A stretch of 64,000 nucleotides of DNA. Source: Rossellomorea marisflavi (GTDB taxonomy: Bacteria > Bacillota > Bacilli > Bacillales > Bacillaceae_B). A program made the position numbers and the translations under genes. The DNA is taken from positions 1,255,001-1,319,000 of the forward strand of contig CP033051.1 in the NCBI GenBank assembly GCA_003667865.1, written 5' to 3'. The notes under the pieces are model-generated. The model worked only from the letters and a program-made list of their open reading frames with translations. It made no database searches and was not told the origin of the DNA. Position 1 is the stretch's first letter. Every line of letters starts with the position of its first letter. Shown one piece after another: positions 42,769 to 52,392 of this stretch.

Positions 42769-43947
42769 TTAAGAATCTTCTGAAGAAAACATATAATTTT
42801 TATGATGGAACCTCATGCTAAAGACAATACCAAGTGCGAGCATATTCCCCATTAAAGAACTTCCACCGTAGCTGACAAATGGTAACGGAATCCCTGTAAT
42901 CGGAAGCAACTGTATCGTCATACCAATGTTCTGGAACACATGAAAGGTAATCATACTAATAATACCTGCACACACATAGGCGTTAAAAGGATCTCTCGTA
43001 TCAAGTGCTGTTTTTGTTAGGTGATAAATTAACACAAAGAACACACTGATGACAATACTAGCTCCTATAAATCCATATTCTTCGCCTATTACACTAAAGA
43101 TAAAGTCAGTATGGTTTTCTGGAATATATACTTCTCGGTCCTGATATCCTTTCCCAAATATCTGACCTGAGCCGATTGCATTCAAGGAGTTAATTAAGTG
43201 AAACCCTTCCTCCCTAGCATAGTTATAGGGATCTAACCATGAATAAATTCGACCAAATTGATATGCCTCAATTCCTAGGTACTTCTCTAGAAGATCAGGC
43301 TTCCAAATAACAAGAGAAAATATTGCGCCACCTAGTATTGCAAATGACCCAAATGCCGGAATCATTATCTTCCAGTTAACCCCTGACACTAAAATAATAC
43401 CAATTGTAATCGCGATCATAACCAATGTTGTTCCAAGGTCTGGCTGTTGCATAACAAACCCCATCGGAACAATGGCGATGGCAGCAATTTTCAACATCAG
43501 GATAAAGTCCGTTTTTAATGTTTTTGATTGATACAATTCATGATGGTTTGAAATCACTCTGGCCATAGCAAGAATCATGAATGTTTTCATAAACTCTGAA
43601 GGTTGAATCGAACCAATCACTGGGAGTCTAAACCAACTCTTTGCACCATTTATGACAGGTGCTATAGTCTCAGGAGAAATCAATAAAACAACAAGTAAAA
43701 ATATGCCTATCCCATAAATATACCAAGCTAAACGCTTATATTGCTCTGGATCAAAAAAGAGTGCAAAACCAATAATAATAAACCCAATAACATAATTTAA
43801 TGCTTGTCGAAGAACATAGTTTGTTTCGCCGTACTGTTCGGTTGTTTGCGCACTACTAATCCCTGCTGCGCTGATGATAAAAAGAAGAAGGATAATAAAC
43901 ACCAATCCCCAATCAATCTTATCAACCACTCGTTGTTTTGTTTCCAT
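42769..43947 (-). CDS. RodA/FtsW-family SEDS peptidoglycan polymerase
   Basis: A 392-residue SEDS protein with ten membrane helices, polymerising lipid II for wall elongation or division. Family motifs: GAKSWFRLPVIGSIQPSEFMKTFMI near residues 108-132, WLDPYNYAREEGFHLINSLNAIGSG near 237-261, PENHTDFIFSVIGEEYGFIGA near 276-296 and GIPLPFVSYGGSSLMGNMLALG near 355-376. It looks closer to RodA than to FtsW or SpoVE. It is a single gene upstream of argS on the minus strand. Confidence 0.92.
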   Translation of the reverse strand: METKQRVVDKIDWGLVFIILLLFIISAAGISSAQTTEQYGETNYVLRQALNYVIGFIIIGFALFFDPEQYKRLAWYIYGIGIFLLVVLLISPETIAPVINGAKSWFRLPVIGSIQPSEFMKTFMILAMARVISNHHELYQSKTLKTDFILMLKIAAIAIVPMGFVMQQPDLGTTLVMIAITIGIILVSGVNWKIMIPAFGSFAILGGAIFSLVIWKPDLLEKYLGIEAYQFGRIYSWLDPYNYAREEGFHLINSLNAIGSGQIFGKGYQDREVYIPENHTDFIFSVIGEEYGFIGASIVISVFFVLIYHLTKTALDTRDPFNAYVCAGIISMITFHVFQNIGMTIQLLPITGIPLPFVSYGGSSLMGNMLALGIVFSMRFHHKNYMFSSEDS

Positions 43948-44205
43948 ATATATTCACCAGATTTCTGTTGATTTCAAAGAAAAATAAGGCATAAAAAAAG
44001 CCCTATAAAAAAACTGTATGCATCCTTCTATTATGCTACCAAAGAACACTTTTTTCTACAATTAACATTCAGCAACTTTTTCCTAATACAACAAAAGGAA
44101 TAACCCAACAAAGATAACCCGAGACTAGATGGGGAAGAATTTTATAGGTGTTTTATAAGTATGTGACCTTTTTAGTCTATACAAGCATTCTTATACTACT
44201 GAGTT

Positions 44206-44296
44206 GCTTGGAACGGAACCTCGCAGGCGCAAGCGCAGAGGAGGCTCACCGCCCGCCCCGCGGAAAGCAAGCATCTGGAGTGGAAAGCAACGGGCC
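44206..44296. repeat. GC-rich Bacillaceae interspersed repeat, short copy
   Basis: About 90 bases of high-GC DNA in an AT-rich gap: CCTCGCAGGCGCAAGCGCAG, AGGAGGCTCA and GCGGAAAGCAAGCATCTGGAG. It shares GCAGGCG, GAGGAGGCTC and GGAAAGCAAG...TCTGGAG with the element at 49021-49253. It seems truncated. The frame running through it is not a gene. Confidence 0.75.
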
Positions 44297-44391
44297 ACAT
44301 ATTATGACGAATAAATTAAAAATTCTGTTTTGACTAACAAATTCTGATAGAATAGGAACATTAGAATGTGCACCATCAAGGAGAGAGCTTT

Positions 44392-45168
44392 ATGAAATCT
44401 AATGGACAAATCGAACAAGTAATCTATGTACATAAGCATAAAGAACAACATTATGTCCTATCCTACGGAATCACCTTCCAGGACTTTGTTCACCACTTAC
44501 CAATTCGACTACAAAATATATTATTACTCAAACATCAATGTGATGAAACCTCATTTAATATCCATACCATGATGGAATATATCGAAAAAGACCAAATAGA
44601 CGATTTACTAAAAGACGACGTCAATGGCTATGGTGATTTCTGTTGGATTGATTTTGCAGAAGAAGTAGGGGTAAATGAATTAAAAGGACAGGAAATAGCA
44701 GAGCTCTTATTCCTTGGTCATCTGAAACAACATCTCAAGCTCCCATTTTATTCAAACCTAAATAACCGTTTTGTTTACTTAGCTCATGACGATGGCTGGT
44801 TTAACAAAGTGTACTATCGTGATTTTAATCATTTCTATACGATCCTTGGTGGAAGTATTGCTGATAAGCTAAGCGAAGTAAGAAAAGAGAAAACATTTCT
44901 TGGAATCAAGAAGAAGACATCCAGTATTCCACCAATTCCACTAGAGCTTCTTCGTTCATTAGATGACAAAATCAATGAAGGATTAGTGTTATCATTAGAA
45001 AAAACAAGCATGACTAGAGGGAAAATTGAAATTCCTGTATGGGTTATTGGGGATTATTATAATATGGATGAAATGTACGAGGATTATCAAGATTTGAATA
45101 AGGACGTAGTGAGCTGCACACTTGTGTATGATCGAAGAGCTAAGGAATGGAGTACCATTTTAAAATAA
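44392..45168 (+). CDS. Conserved hypothetical protein
   Basis: A 258-residue soluble protein with no domain I can name. It has a beta-rich start (IEQVIYVHKHKEQHYVLSYG), a central GDFCWIDFAEEVGVNELKGQEIAELLFLGHLK and VYYRDFNHFYTILGG, and a C-terminal VWVIGDYYNMDEMYEDYQ. Codon use and length suggest a true conserved Bacillaceae gene. The ATG at 44392 follows AAGGAGAGAGC. It is a single gene with its own terminator. Confidence 0.72.
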   Translation: MKSNGQIEQVIYVHKHKEQHYVLSYGITFQDFVHHLPIRLQNILLLKHQCDETSFNIHTMMEYIEKDQIDDLLKDDVNGYGDFCWIDFAEEVGVNELKGQEIAELLFLGHLKQHLKLPFYSNLNNRFVYLAHDDGWFNKVYYRDFNHFYTILGGSIADKLSEVRKEKTFLGIKKKTSSIPPIPLELLRSLDDKINEGLVLSLEKTSMTRGKIEIPVWVIGDYYNMDEMYEDYQDLNKDVVSCTLVYDRRAKEWSTILK

Positions 45169-45183
45169 AAATCATCGCGATGA

Positions 45184-45221
45184 AAAAATGTCTGGAAGCC
45201 AAGCTTTCAGGCATTTTTTGC
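45184..45221 (+). terminator. Terminator
   Basis: AATGTCTGGAAGC / GCTTTCAGGCATT, then TTTTTTG, after the hypothetical gene. Confidence 0.8.
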
Positions 45222-45484
45222 TGTAGTCTCTTACGTAAAGTTTGTTGCTATACATTCCTTTTTAAACATAGAGTGCATGGAGCGCAATACACCACAGTCC
45301 ACATGTCCTAAGCAGATCTGTATAAAAGACAACAAAGTATGTAAGAACAGTCTTGTTGTAAAAAAGTAATATCTAAAAATAATTCACGGAACTCTTATAT
45401 GTAGAGGACCGCAAACATACATATGTAACACACTGACTAAGTGAATACATGACTGTCATTATAAAGGAGAGCGGAGGAACATAT

Positions 45485-46471
45485 TTGAGTGCCTATATTG
45501 AAGTGGAAGGACTTAGCAAGGTATTTGAGGTGAAGAAAGTCATTGATCAGTTATCCTTTTCAATGCAAAAAGGAGAGATTTTATCTATTATTGGACCTTC
45601 TGGTTCTGGGAAATCTACTTTATTACGAATATTACTCGGTTTAGAGGATGTAACAGAAGGAAGTATTAGAGTGGAAGGGAGAGAGGTTAGCTCAGATCAA
45701 ATTAAAGAGCGAGATATTGGTATTGTGTTTCAGAAGCCTATGTTATTTCCACACATGACTGTCTTAGAAAATGTTATTTATGGACTGCGAATGAAGCAAG
45801 AGGCTGTGGACTCTCACTATACTGAAGCCTACAAATACTTAGAAAAAGTAGAAATGGAGAACTATTCAAAGCACTACCCCAATGAGTTATCTGGGGGACA
45901 GCAACATATTATTTCTTTAATTCGTACCTTGGTTTTAAAGCCAAAACTCCTTTTACTGGATGAACCATTTAATCACTTAGATCCTGGCCTTCGTGCGAGC
46001 ACTGCAAAATGGGTAAAGCAATGGCTTCGTAGTGAAGGAATAACGACCATTTTTGTCACGCATGATGTTGAAGAGGTTCGTAGTTTCGGAGATCGTATTG
46101 CTTTAATGAATAATGGCGAGTTTGAACAAATCGGGTACCCAGATGCACTCTACTTTAATCCTGCCACCCCATTAGTAGCCTCCTTTTACAGTAATGTCCT
46201 AGTACTAGAAGATGGGCTATACTTGCATGTGGATAGTCTGAAATATGAACTGCTGGATGCAGATAATAGTATAAATACAGAATTAAAATGGAAGGCACAT
46301 GTCGTAAGACGGCTGTATCATCCTGCAGATCAAAGATACCAAGTGGAAATCCCCTCATTAAATCAGAAGATCGAACTGCCATCAAATGAAAATCTACTAC
46401 ACAAAAAAATATGGATATACTCCGATTCTCTTCACTTGCAAAGTTTTAAGAAACGAGTAACAAAGCGATAA
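45485..46471 (+). CDS. ABC transporter ATP-binding protein (PotA/FbpC-like), orphan
   Basis: A 328-residue ATPase. Walker A GPSGSGKST is near residues 36-44, Q-loop VFQKPMLFPHM, signature LSGGQQH (normally LSGGQRQ), Walker B LLLLDEPFNHLDP and H-loop TIFVTHDVEEV. The last about 90 residues form a small beta domain like the TOBE regulatory domain of metal, polyamine or anion importers. The TTG at 45485 is chosen because of GCGGAGG seven bases before. No permease or binding protein is adjacent. Confidence 0.88.
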   Translation: MSAYIEVEGLSKVFEVKKVIDQLSFSMQKGEILSIIGPSGSGKSTLLRILLGLEDVTEGSIRVEGREVSSDQIKERDIGIVFQKPMLFPHMTVLENVIYGLRMKQEAVDSHYTEAYKYLEKVEMENYSKHYPNELSGGQQHIISLIRTLVLKPKLLLLDEPFNHLDPGLRASTAKWVKQWLRSEGITTIFVTHDVEEVRSFGDRIALMNNGEFEQIGYPDALYFNPATPLVASFYSNVLVLEDGLYLHVDSLKYELLDADNSINTELKWKAHVVRRLYHPADQRYQVEIPSLNQKIELPSNENLLHKKIWIYSDSLHLQSFKKRVTKR

Positions 46472-46609
46472 AAGTAGAGGCTAGGACACGAGTATTTAAA
46501 CTTGAATAATTAGGCAATACAAAAACGCATGCTAGTTTAGTGTGTAAACGTAGATGCCTGTTTTTTATGATCACATAAGCATGCAGAGTTTAATGTGGAT
46601 GAGGGCATG

Positions 46610-46787
46610 CGGACATTTATTCCGTTAATGTAGCTTAAAACAAAAAATTTGGGGTGTAAGCGGACATCTGTTCCTTTATTTGACCTAATTAGGGCCAATT
46701 TCGTAATGAATTTTGATGATAACGGAATAAATGTCCGGCAACACTTTAAAAAGAGCAGTATTTAGTGAAATAACGGAATAAATGTCC
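46610..46787 (-). repeat. 180-bp four-motif interspersed repeat, copy C (inverted)
   Basis: The reverse complement aligns with copies A and B over the whole core, with the same GGAACAGATGTCC variant at the third motif and the same motif spacing. Its variable tail (about 46495-46609) again carries GCATGC-type words. The gap 46472-46878 holds no gene. Confidence 0.87.
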
Positions 46788-46878
46788 TCAACAAAATTGC
46801 TTTGTCGTTACGGGCTTTAGTTAAAGTCACTTTCAAACGTTAAAATATTTAGTGAAGTAGAACGAACTGTTTATTCAG

Positions 46879-47418
46879 CTACCTACTTTCCCATTCCTCA
46901 CGTAACACACCAATACGAATGGAATCAAAATATTCACCGTTATAGTAACGGCATTTTCTCATACGACCCTCAAGCTGCATCCCAATCTTTTCTGCTGCTT
47001 TGATCATACGATGATTGCCCGACCAAGTTGTAATGCCCACTCTAGGAATGTCCATCGTGTTAAAAAGGTGATCTACCCATAAAGTTAAAGCTTCGGTACC
47101 ATACCCACCATTCCAATAATGAGGATCGTAAATTATAATCCCTGCTTCAAGCCATTTGGTTGCTTCATACTCCCAATAAAAGCCGACCGTTCCGATTATC
47201 TTTCCATCAACCTCAATAACCTTACCTTTTTCTGGTTGAGGGTTTACCTTAAAATCTTCCTCATATTGCTCGTAAGGTATATGAGGTAATGGGAAATAGG
47301 GGGCATCCCATTTCTTCCATTCAGGATTGGGAGTGCCATAAATGTATTCCCACAATGTATGTAAGTCTTCTAGTTTTTTATCACGTAATGTTACTCGATT
47401 TCCAGTTATTATTGTCAT
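46879..47418 (-). CDS. GNAT-family N-acetyltransferase (RimJ/RimL type)
   Basis: A 179-residue acetyltransferase of the ribosomal-protein/aminoglycoside-like group: ITGNRVTLRDKKLEDLHTLWEY at the start, IIGTVGFYWEYEATKWLEAGIIIYDPHYWNGGYGTEAL near 70-110 (acetyl-CoA loop NGGYGT), and NHRMIKAAEKIGMQLEGRMRKCRYYNGEYFDSIRIGVLREEW at the end. The start at 47418 follows TGGAGG. The acceptor is unknown. Confidence 0.92.
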   Translation of the reverse strand: MTIITGNRVTLRDKKLEDLHTLWEYIYGTPNPEWKKWDAPYFPLPHIPYEQYEEDFKVNPQPEKGKVIEVDGKIIGTVGFYWEYEATKWLEAGIIIYDPHYWNGGYGTEALTLWVDHLFNTMDIPRVGITTWSGNHRMIKAAEKIGMQLEGRMRKCRYYNGEYFDSIRIGVLREEWESR

Positions 47419-47444
47419 AGAAACCTCCAAATGTATGAACTGAA

Positions 47445-48713
47445 CTATAGGATCTTTTCCGGTTTTTTTGCAAGAAGTGATGCGATTACTCCTAATATAG
47501 GGAAAATCAGTGTGAGTAATAGAATCTCGGTATAGCCTCCGAATGTATCATAGGCAAAGCCAAAGGGTAAAGGTCCAAATGCAGATCCAAGAACCATAAT
47601 GGTTGTGGCAAGTCCTTTAATACTACCAAGATAGGTTCTGCCGTAATAACTAGGCCACACATACGTTAAGGCAATCCGTTCAAATCCGCCACTAATTCCC
47701 CAAAGAATTCCGAAAAGGATGGCTGTTAAAACCGATTTTGTTAGAAATAAAAAGAGAACAAACACGATTTCCCCTATAAAAATGCCTGCCAGAACATATC
47801 GCACCTGTACACGATCTAGTAGCCGACCAGCTATTAATGTGATGGGAAAACCAATAATGGCCATTAAACTAAGCACAAGTGCGGCCATTCCAGTTGAAAG
47901 ACCATTCCACTTGAATATGGAAATCAGATGAAAGGTTAAGCCTGTATTTACGAGAGCAGGGATGCTTACGCAAAATAAAATAAGCCAAAACGCTTTTGTT
48001 TTCATTGCTTCCTGCAATGTCCAGTTCTCTTCTTCTGGAATCTCATCGTCCTCGTCTTGATCAATTTGCGATTTCTGCTTTCTACCATCAGGTAATAGCC
48101 CGATATCTTCGGGTTTATTTCGTACAAAATAATAAGCAATCGGTGTAAATACAAGTAGTAGTAAAATCGCCCAAACCTTCCATGTGAAGCTCCAACCATA
48201 TTGTGTAACGAGCCATGCATTAATGGGTGGAATAGCAGCCGAACTGGCGAATCCTCCTATAGCCATATAGCTTAAGGCCTTCCCCCTATGAGTGATAAAC
48301 CATTGAGGTACTAATGTATTCGGTATTAAAGTTAAAGAGCCCTGCCCAAATAGCCTTATAAAAAAGAATCCAAAAAAGAGCATCATCATATTTGTAACAT
48401 AGCTATTTAGAAGACATGCTAATGCAAAAGCAATCCCAATGACCAAAAGTAGCTTACGTTGACCGAGCTTATCTATAAATCTACCAACAAAAAACATACA
48501 AATTCCTGATAATAATGTAGCAATCGAATATAAAGAAGAAACCTGTGAACGGCTCCAACCAAAATCACGAATATATGCATCAATGAAAACAGAAACCGAA
48601 TATGTTTGGCCAGGTCCTGAGAAGAACACACTTAGAGAAGCGACAGCTACGACAATCCAACCGTAATAAAAAGGAGACTGGATCGGTGCACTTCTGTTTT
48701 GAGCCTGATTCAT
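47445..48713 (-). CDS. MFS transporter (monocarboxylate/oxalate-formate-like)
   Basis: A 422-residue transporter with twelve helices, a central acidic loop (RKQKSQIDQDEDDEIPEEENW) and typical MFS signatures: FSGPGQTYSVSVF near residue 30, GRFIDKLGQRKLLLVIG near 70 and AGRLLDRVQVRYVLAG near 280. It is of the OFA/monocarboxylate type. The start follows AAGGAGGAG. It lies 26 bases upstream of the acetyltransferase gene and is likely cotranscribed with it. Confidence 0.87.
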   Translation of the reverse strand: MNQAQNRSAPIQSPFYYGWIVVAVASLSVFFSGPGQTYSVSVFIDAYIRDFGWSRSQVSSLYSIATLLSGICMFFVGRFIDKLGQRKLLLVIGIAFALACLLNSYVTNMMMLFFGFFFIRLFGQGSLTLIPNTLVPQWFITHRGKALSYMAIGGFASSAAIPPINAWLVTQYGWSFTWKVWAILLLLVFTPIAYYFVRNKPEDIGLLPDGRKQKSQIDQDEDDEIPEEENWTLQEAMKTKAFWLILFCVSIPALVNTGLTFHLISIFKWNGLSTGMAALVLSLMAIIGFPITLIAGRLLDRVQVRYVLAGIFIGEIVFVLFLFLTKSVLTAILFGILWGISGGFERIALTYVWPSYYGRTYLGSIKGLATTIMVLGSAFGPLPFGFAYDTFGGYTEILLLTLIFPILGVIASLLAKKPEKIL

Positions 48714-48942
48714 ATAACACTCCTCCTTACTTTTATATAGTAACAGAAAATTATTTCGACTATCTAATGATTTTCTTTCATTGTTCCGAAACAATCATTA
48801 TTGTCCGTTAAAATGAGCGATAAGTATTTGTCATAAATACGTAATGGTTCTAATCTTGTAAGTCGTATTTTTCCACTCTACAATATAAGTAATCTGTTAG
48901 TAAGAAGCCGTATCGGTTAGGCTATAGATAGGAGAAGGAAAA

Positions 48943-49596
48943 ATGAAGAAAATCTTATTAGCTTGTGATGGATCAAAACAATCACAAAAGGCCGCCATGC
49001 AAATTGTACGTCTTTGTAGGTAGGCTGTTTTCGTAACGATTGTTGCTTATGAATACCATAATAACTTCCTATAGTGAAATGGAGCGGAAGACACTTGACT
49101 CCTACGGGAACTGAGGAAAGGTCGAGACCCCGCAGGCGAAGCCGAGGAGGCTCGAGTTCCTCCCCGTGGAAAGCAAGTGTCTGGAGCGCAATGGAACGAA
49201 CAAGTTACTAGCAAAAATAAGCTGAAAGCCACAAAATATATGAAAACAACATTTAGGAAAGAACGAGAAGTACTTGTGACACTCTTACATGTGGTGGACC
49301 CTGAGTCTTCAAAGCACGATATGTTAAGCTACCATGATGCTATAACGGTCGAAGTAGAAAGAGAGGAAAGGATAAAACCAATCTCTCAAATTTTAAAAGA
49401 ACATCAGCTGCCATACCATGTCGTCATGCTAAAGGGAGATCCCAGTAAAACGATTATTGACTATGCAAATCGTACCCCATATGACCTTTTGGTTATCGGA
49501 AGCAGGGGGCTTAATACATTACAGGAATTACTACTAGGAAGTGTGAGCCATGAGGTGGTTCAAAAAGCCACGATACCAGTACTAGTTGTAAAATAG
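48943..49596 (+). pseudogene. Universal stress protein gene interrupted by a repeat element
   Basis: The first 26 codons (MKKILLACDGSKQSQKAAMQ...) behind GGAGAAGG are the start of a UspA-type protein. They run into a TAG at 49021 that belongs to an inserted element. Coding resumes at about 49255 (RKEREVLVTLLHVVD...) and ends with the ATP-binding GSRGLNTLQELLLGSVSHEVV and PVLVV. Removing 237 bases (79 codons) restores one 138-residue protein of normal Usp length in the same frame. An ATG inside the element (49177) could give a shortened C-terminal product. Confidence 0.85.
49021..49253. mobile_element. MITE-like GC-rich repeat inserted in the usp gene
   Basis: A 233-bp element with imperfect terminal inverted repeats (GGCTGTTTTCGTA at the left, TATATGAAAACAAC at the right), an inner GACACTTG / CAAGTGTC pair and a GC-rich core (GACCCCGCAGGCGAAGCCGAG, GAGGCTCGAG). 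TAGG occurs at 49017-49020 and again at 49254-49257, a possible 4-bp target duplication. It has no transposase frame. It belongs to a repeat family common in Bacillaceae intergenic DNA. Confidence 0.75.
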
Positions 49597-49784
49597 AGAA
49601 TTCTTTTGTGACAAGACGAGTTTCTCCTTTCATACATATATAAAAATAGGCTATTATCATACAGATACTAAAGAATAGAAATCATGCAATTTACACAGCC
49701 GGAATCCATGAAAAAAATTCCTACTGAATCAAAATGAACGTGATAAAATAGAAGAATCTATGAACACTGGAGGTTACGGAATAC

Positions 49785-50858
49785 ATGAAAACAAAACTTT
49801 GTCTCCTATATGGTGGAAAATCAGCTGAACATAATGTTTCCCTGCAAACTGCAAAAGCAGTAATCGGAGCTTTAGATATAAATCAATATGATATTCATCC
49901 TATCTATATAACAAGCGAAGGAGAATGGAAAAAGGGTCCTAGCTTAACGGGTCCAGTTCAGGATGTGAAAGAGCTAGCTTTTTCTGAAGGTGAAGCGATT
50001 GCACCGAATGCATTATCCTCTAGCTTAAAGCCTCAAGAGTCGGATACGGGCTTCGATGTCATTTTTCCATTGCTGCACGGTCCTAACGGAGAAGATGGCA
50101 CTGTTCAAGGAATGTTAGAACTTCTAAACCTTCCTTATGTAGGAAATGGAGTATTAGCTTCTAGTGCTGGTATGGATAAAGTTATTATGAAGAACTTGTT
50201 CGCACAAGCGGGCATTCCGCAAGTGAACTATACATGGTTTATCCGCAAAAATTGGGAAACGAACAAAGATCAAGCATATACTCATGTTGAAGAAACAATT
50301 GGATACCCTTGCTTTGTAAAGCCTGCTAATCTAGGATCTTCCGTGGGAATCAGTAAGGCTACAAATCGCGAAGAGCTAGAAAAAGCATTTAATGAGGCCT
50401 TCCAGTTTGATCGCAAAGTAATTATTGAACAAGGTGTCAAAGCTCGTGAAATCGAAATTGGAATCCTTGGAAATGATGAGCCACAATGTTCTGTTCCAGG
50501 TGAAATTGTTCCGAAAACAGAATTCTATGATTATAAAGCCAAGTACGAGGACGGAGATACAGGTCTTATTATCCCTGCTGATATATCAGCAGACGTATAT
50601 GAGCAAATGAAGGAAATTGGAATCGCATCCTTTAAGGCTTTAGATTGTTCTGGTTTGGTTCGTGCAGACTTTTTCTTATCGGAAGAGGGTCAGCTCTACA
50701 TGAATGAAGTGAATACAATGCCTGGCTTCACACCGTTCAGCATGTTCCCACTTCTTTGGAAGCATACAGGTGTTGAGTACCCAGAGCTAATTAAGAAATT
50801 ACTATCACTAGCATTAGAGCGTCATGAAGAAAAGCAGCAAATTAAACATACAATGTAA
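49785..50858 (+). CDS. ddl: D-alanine-D-alanine ligase
   Basis: Joins two D-Ala for the peptidoglycan pentapeptide. The 357-residue ATP-grasp enzyme shows [17 protein letters not shown] at the start, [19 protein letters not shown] near residues 90-110, [16 protein letters not shown] near 175-190, [18 protein letters not shown] near 210, and [17 protein letters not shown] near 305-322 with the metal ligands. The active-site Tyr of D-Ala-D-Ala-type ligases is likely in the DYKAKYEDG loop. It is followed by murF after a terminator. The D-Ala supplier alr is 10 kb downstream. Confidence 0.96.
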   Translation: MKTKLCLLYGGKSAEHNVSLQTAKAVIGALDINQYDIHPIYITSEGEWKKGPSLTGPVQDVKELAFSEGEAIAPNALSSSLKPQESDTGFDVIFPLLHGPNGEDGTVQGMLELLNLPYVGNGVLASSAGMDKVIMKNLFAQAGIPQVNYTWFIRKNWETNKDQAYTHVEETIGYPCFVKPANLGSSVGISKATNREELEKAFNEAFQFDRKVIIEQGVKAREIEIGILGNDEPQCSVPGEIVPKTEFYDYKAKYEDGDTGLIIPADISADVYEQMKEIGIASFKALDCSGLVRADFFLSEEGQLYMNEVNTMPGFTPFSMFPLLWKHTGVEYPELIKKLLSLALERHEEKQQIKHTM

Positions 50859-50878
50859 TGTCTAATAAGAGGGATAGA

Positions 50879-50910
50879 CGCGGTAGAAGCAGTGCCGCGT
50901 TTTCTCTTTT
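50879..50910 (+). terminator. Terminator between ddl and murF
   Basis: ACGCGGT / GCCGCGT with TTTTCTCTTTTATTTT after it, 37 bases before murF. It may be partial, allowing murF read-through. Confidence 0.75.
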
Positions 50911-50946
50911 ATTTTACCCTATATAAGATGTAAAGGAGTTCGGAAT

Positions 50947-52326
50947 ATGATCAAAAGATCCATTGAACAAGTAGCTGATATGATTCAGGTTGAAAATGAG
51001 ATCGCTTCATTTAAGGACCTCATCATACAGGGAGTTTCTATAGACTCCCGTAACATTCAACCTGGCAATCTTTTTGTCCCTTTTAAAGGTGAGAATGTTG
51101 ATGGACATAAATACGTTGAACAGGCACTAGAAAAAGGTGCAGCAGCTTCTCTATGGGAAAAAGATGTGCCAAACCCTCCCAAGGACTTGCCTATCATTAT
51201 CGTTGAAGATTCCTTAGCCTCTCTACAAACGTTAGCAACTAGCTATCGTAACCAGCTTAATTTAAAGGTTGTAGGGATTACAGGGAGTAACGGAAAAACA
51301 ACCACAAAGGATATGATTACAAGTGTTCTCTCGCAAGAATTTATCGTTCAAAAAACCGAAGGAAACTACAATAGTCATATCGGACTTCCACTCACGATTC
51401 TTGGATTAAAAGAGGAAACAGAAATAGCAGTTCTGGAAATGGGTATGAGTGGGTTTGGTGAAATTGAGGAACTTTCCCTGATAGCTCAGCCGGATGCAGC
51501 TGTCATCACAAATATCGGTGAATCACACCTCCAAGAATTAGGATCAAGAGAAGGAATTGCAAAGGCTAAACTAGAAATTGTTCTAGGATTAAAAGAAAAC
51601 GGTCTATTTGTTTATTTTGGTGACGAGCCTCTTCTGCAGAACGCTGTTTCACAATCAGAACCTTATCGAATCCAAACGTTTGGAAATAGATCCACGAACA
51701 CACTGTACCCAACCTCAGTATCACAGCAAAGTGAAGGAAGTATTTTTACAGTTAATGAACAACCCGAACTTGAGTTCATTCTTCCGGTACTCGGACAACA
51801 CAATGTAAATAATGCGCTTGCTGCCATTTTAATTGGGCGAGAGTTCGGAGTTTCGGATACGAATATAAAAGAAGGACTGCTGTCACTGAAGTTAACAAAA
51901 ATGAGGACGGAAATGCTTGAAGGTCCAAAGGAATCCCGCTATATCAATGATGCCTACAATGCTAGTCCAACTTCAATGAAAGCAGCCATAAAATTGATGT
52001 CAGAAATTCAAGGCTACTCCACAAAAATCGTTATATTAGGAGATATGCTTGAGCTTGGTCCGAACGAAAAAGAGTTTCATTATGATATTGGCAAGCAGCT
52101 GAACCCAAGTGACATTCAGTATGTATTTACGTATGGGCCACTCTCAATGGAGACCTACCGTGGTGCTACGGAACAGTATGCTGATAATCATGTCTTCCAT
52201 TTTGAAGACAAAGACAAATTGGCGGATAGTCTAATTGCAACGCTAAAAGGTGGAGAACTGGTTTTATTTAAGGGATCAAGAGGTATGAAACTAGAAGAGG
52301 TAATTGAAAGAACACAAAGAAAGTAA
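50947..52326 (+). CDS. murF: UDP-MurNAc-tripeptide:D-Ala-D-Ala ligase
   Basis: Adds the D-Ala-D-Ala made by Ddl to UDP-MurNAc-tripeptide in the cytoplasm. The 459-residue Mur ligase shows SIDSRNIQPGNLFVPFKGENVDGH at residues 31-54, the ATP loop GITGSNGKTTTKD (110-122), TEGNYNSHIGLPLTIL near 138-153, VLEMGMSGFGEI near 160, and the C-terminal INDAYNASPTSMKAA and GDMLELG. The start follows AAAGGAGTTCGG. The ddl-murF order is the same as in other bacilli. Confidence 0.97.
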   Translation: MIKRSIEQVADMIQVENEIASFKDLIIQGVSIDSRNIQPGNLFVPFKGENVDGHKYVEQALEKGAAASLWEKDVPNPPKDLPIIIVEDSLASLQTLATSYRNQLNLKVVGITGSNGKTTTKDMITSVLSQEFIVQKTEGNYNSHIGLPLTILGLKEETEIAVLEMGMSGFGEIEELSLIAQPDAAVITNIGESHLQELGSREGIAKAKLEIVLGLKENGLFVYFGDEPLLQNAVSQSEPYRIQTFGNRSTNTLYPTSVSQQSEGSIFTVNEQPELEFILPVLGQHNVNNALAAILIGREFGVSDTNIKEGLLSLKLTKMRTEMLEGPKESRYINDAYNASPTSMKAAIKLMSEIQGYSTKIVILGDMLELGPNEKEFHYDIGKQLNPSDIQYVFTYGPLSMETYRGATEQYADNHVFHFEDKDKLADSLIATLKGGELVLFKGSRGMKLEEVIERTQRK

Positions 52327-52348
52327 CACCTAATAGAGGATGTCTTAT

Positions 52349-52390
52349 AAGGGTCTGTCCTTAGAAAAGGTAGACCGACCCTTATTTCAT
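52349..52390. terminator. Hairpin between murF and the HAD gene
   Basis: AAGGGTCTGTCC pairs imperfectly with GGTAGACCGACCCTT, followed by ATTTCATTCTTATTTTTT. It resembles the GGGACGGACC palindromes of this window and probably terminates murF. Confidence 0.7.
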
Positions 52391-52392
52391 TC

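Noticed and set aside
44148-44333. 61-codon frame as a gene
   Set aside because: It runs through the GC-rich interspersed repeat and lacks a ribosome binding site.
45485-46471. ATPase partner of the fused permease at 30709
   Set aside because: It is 13 kb away and belongs to the PotA/FbpC class rather than the oligopeptide OppD/OppF class.
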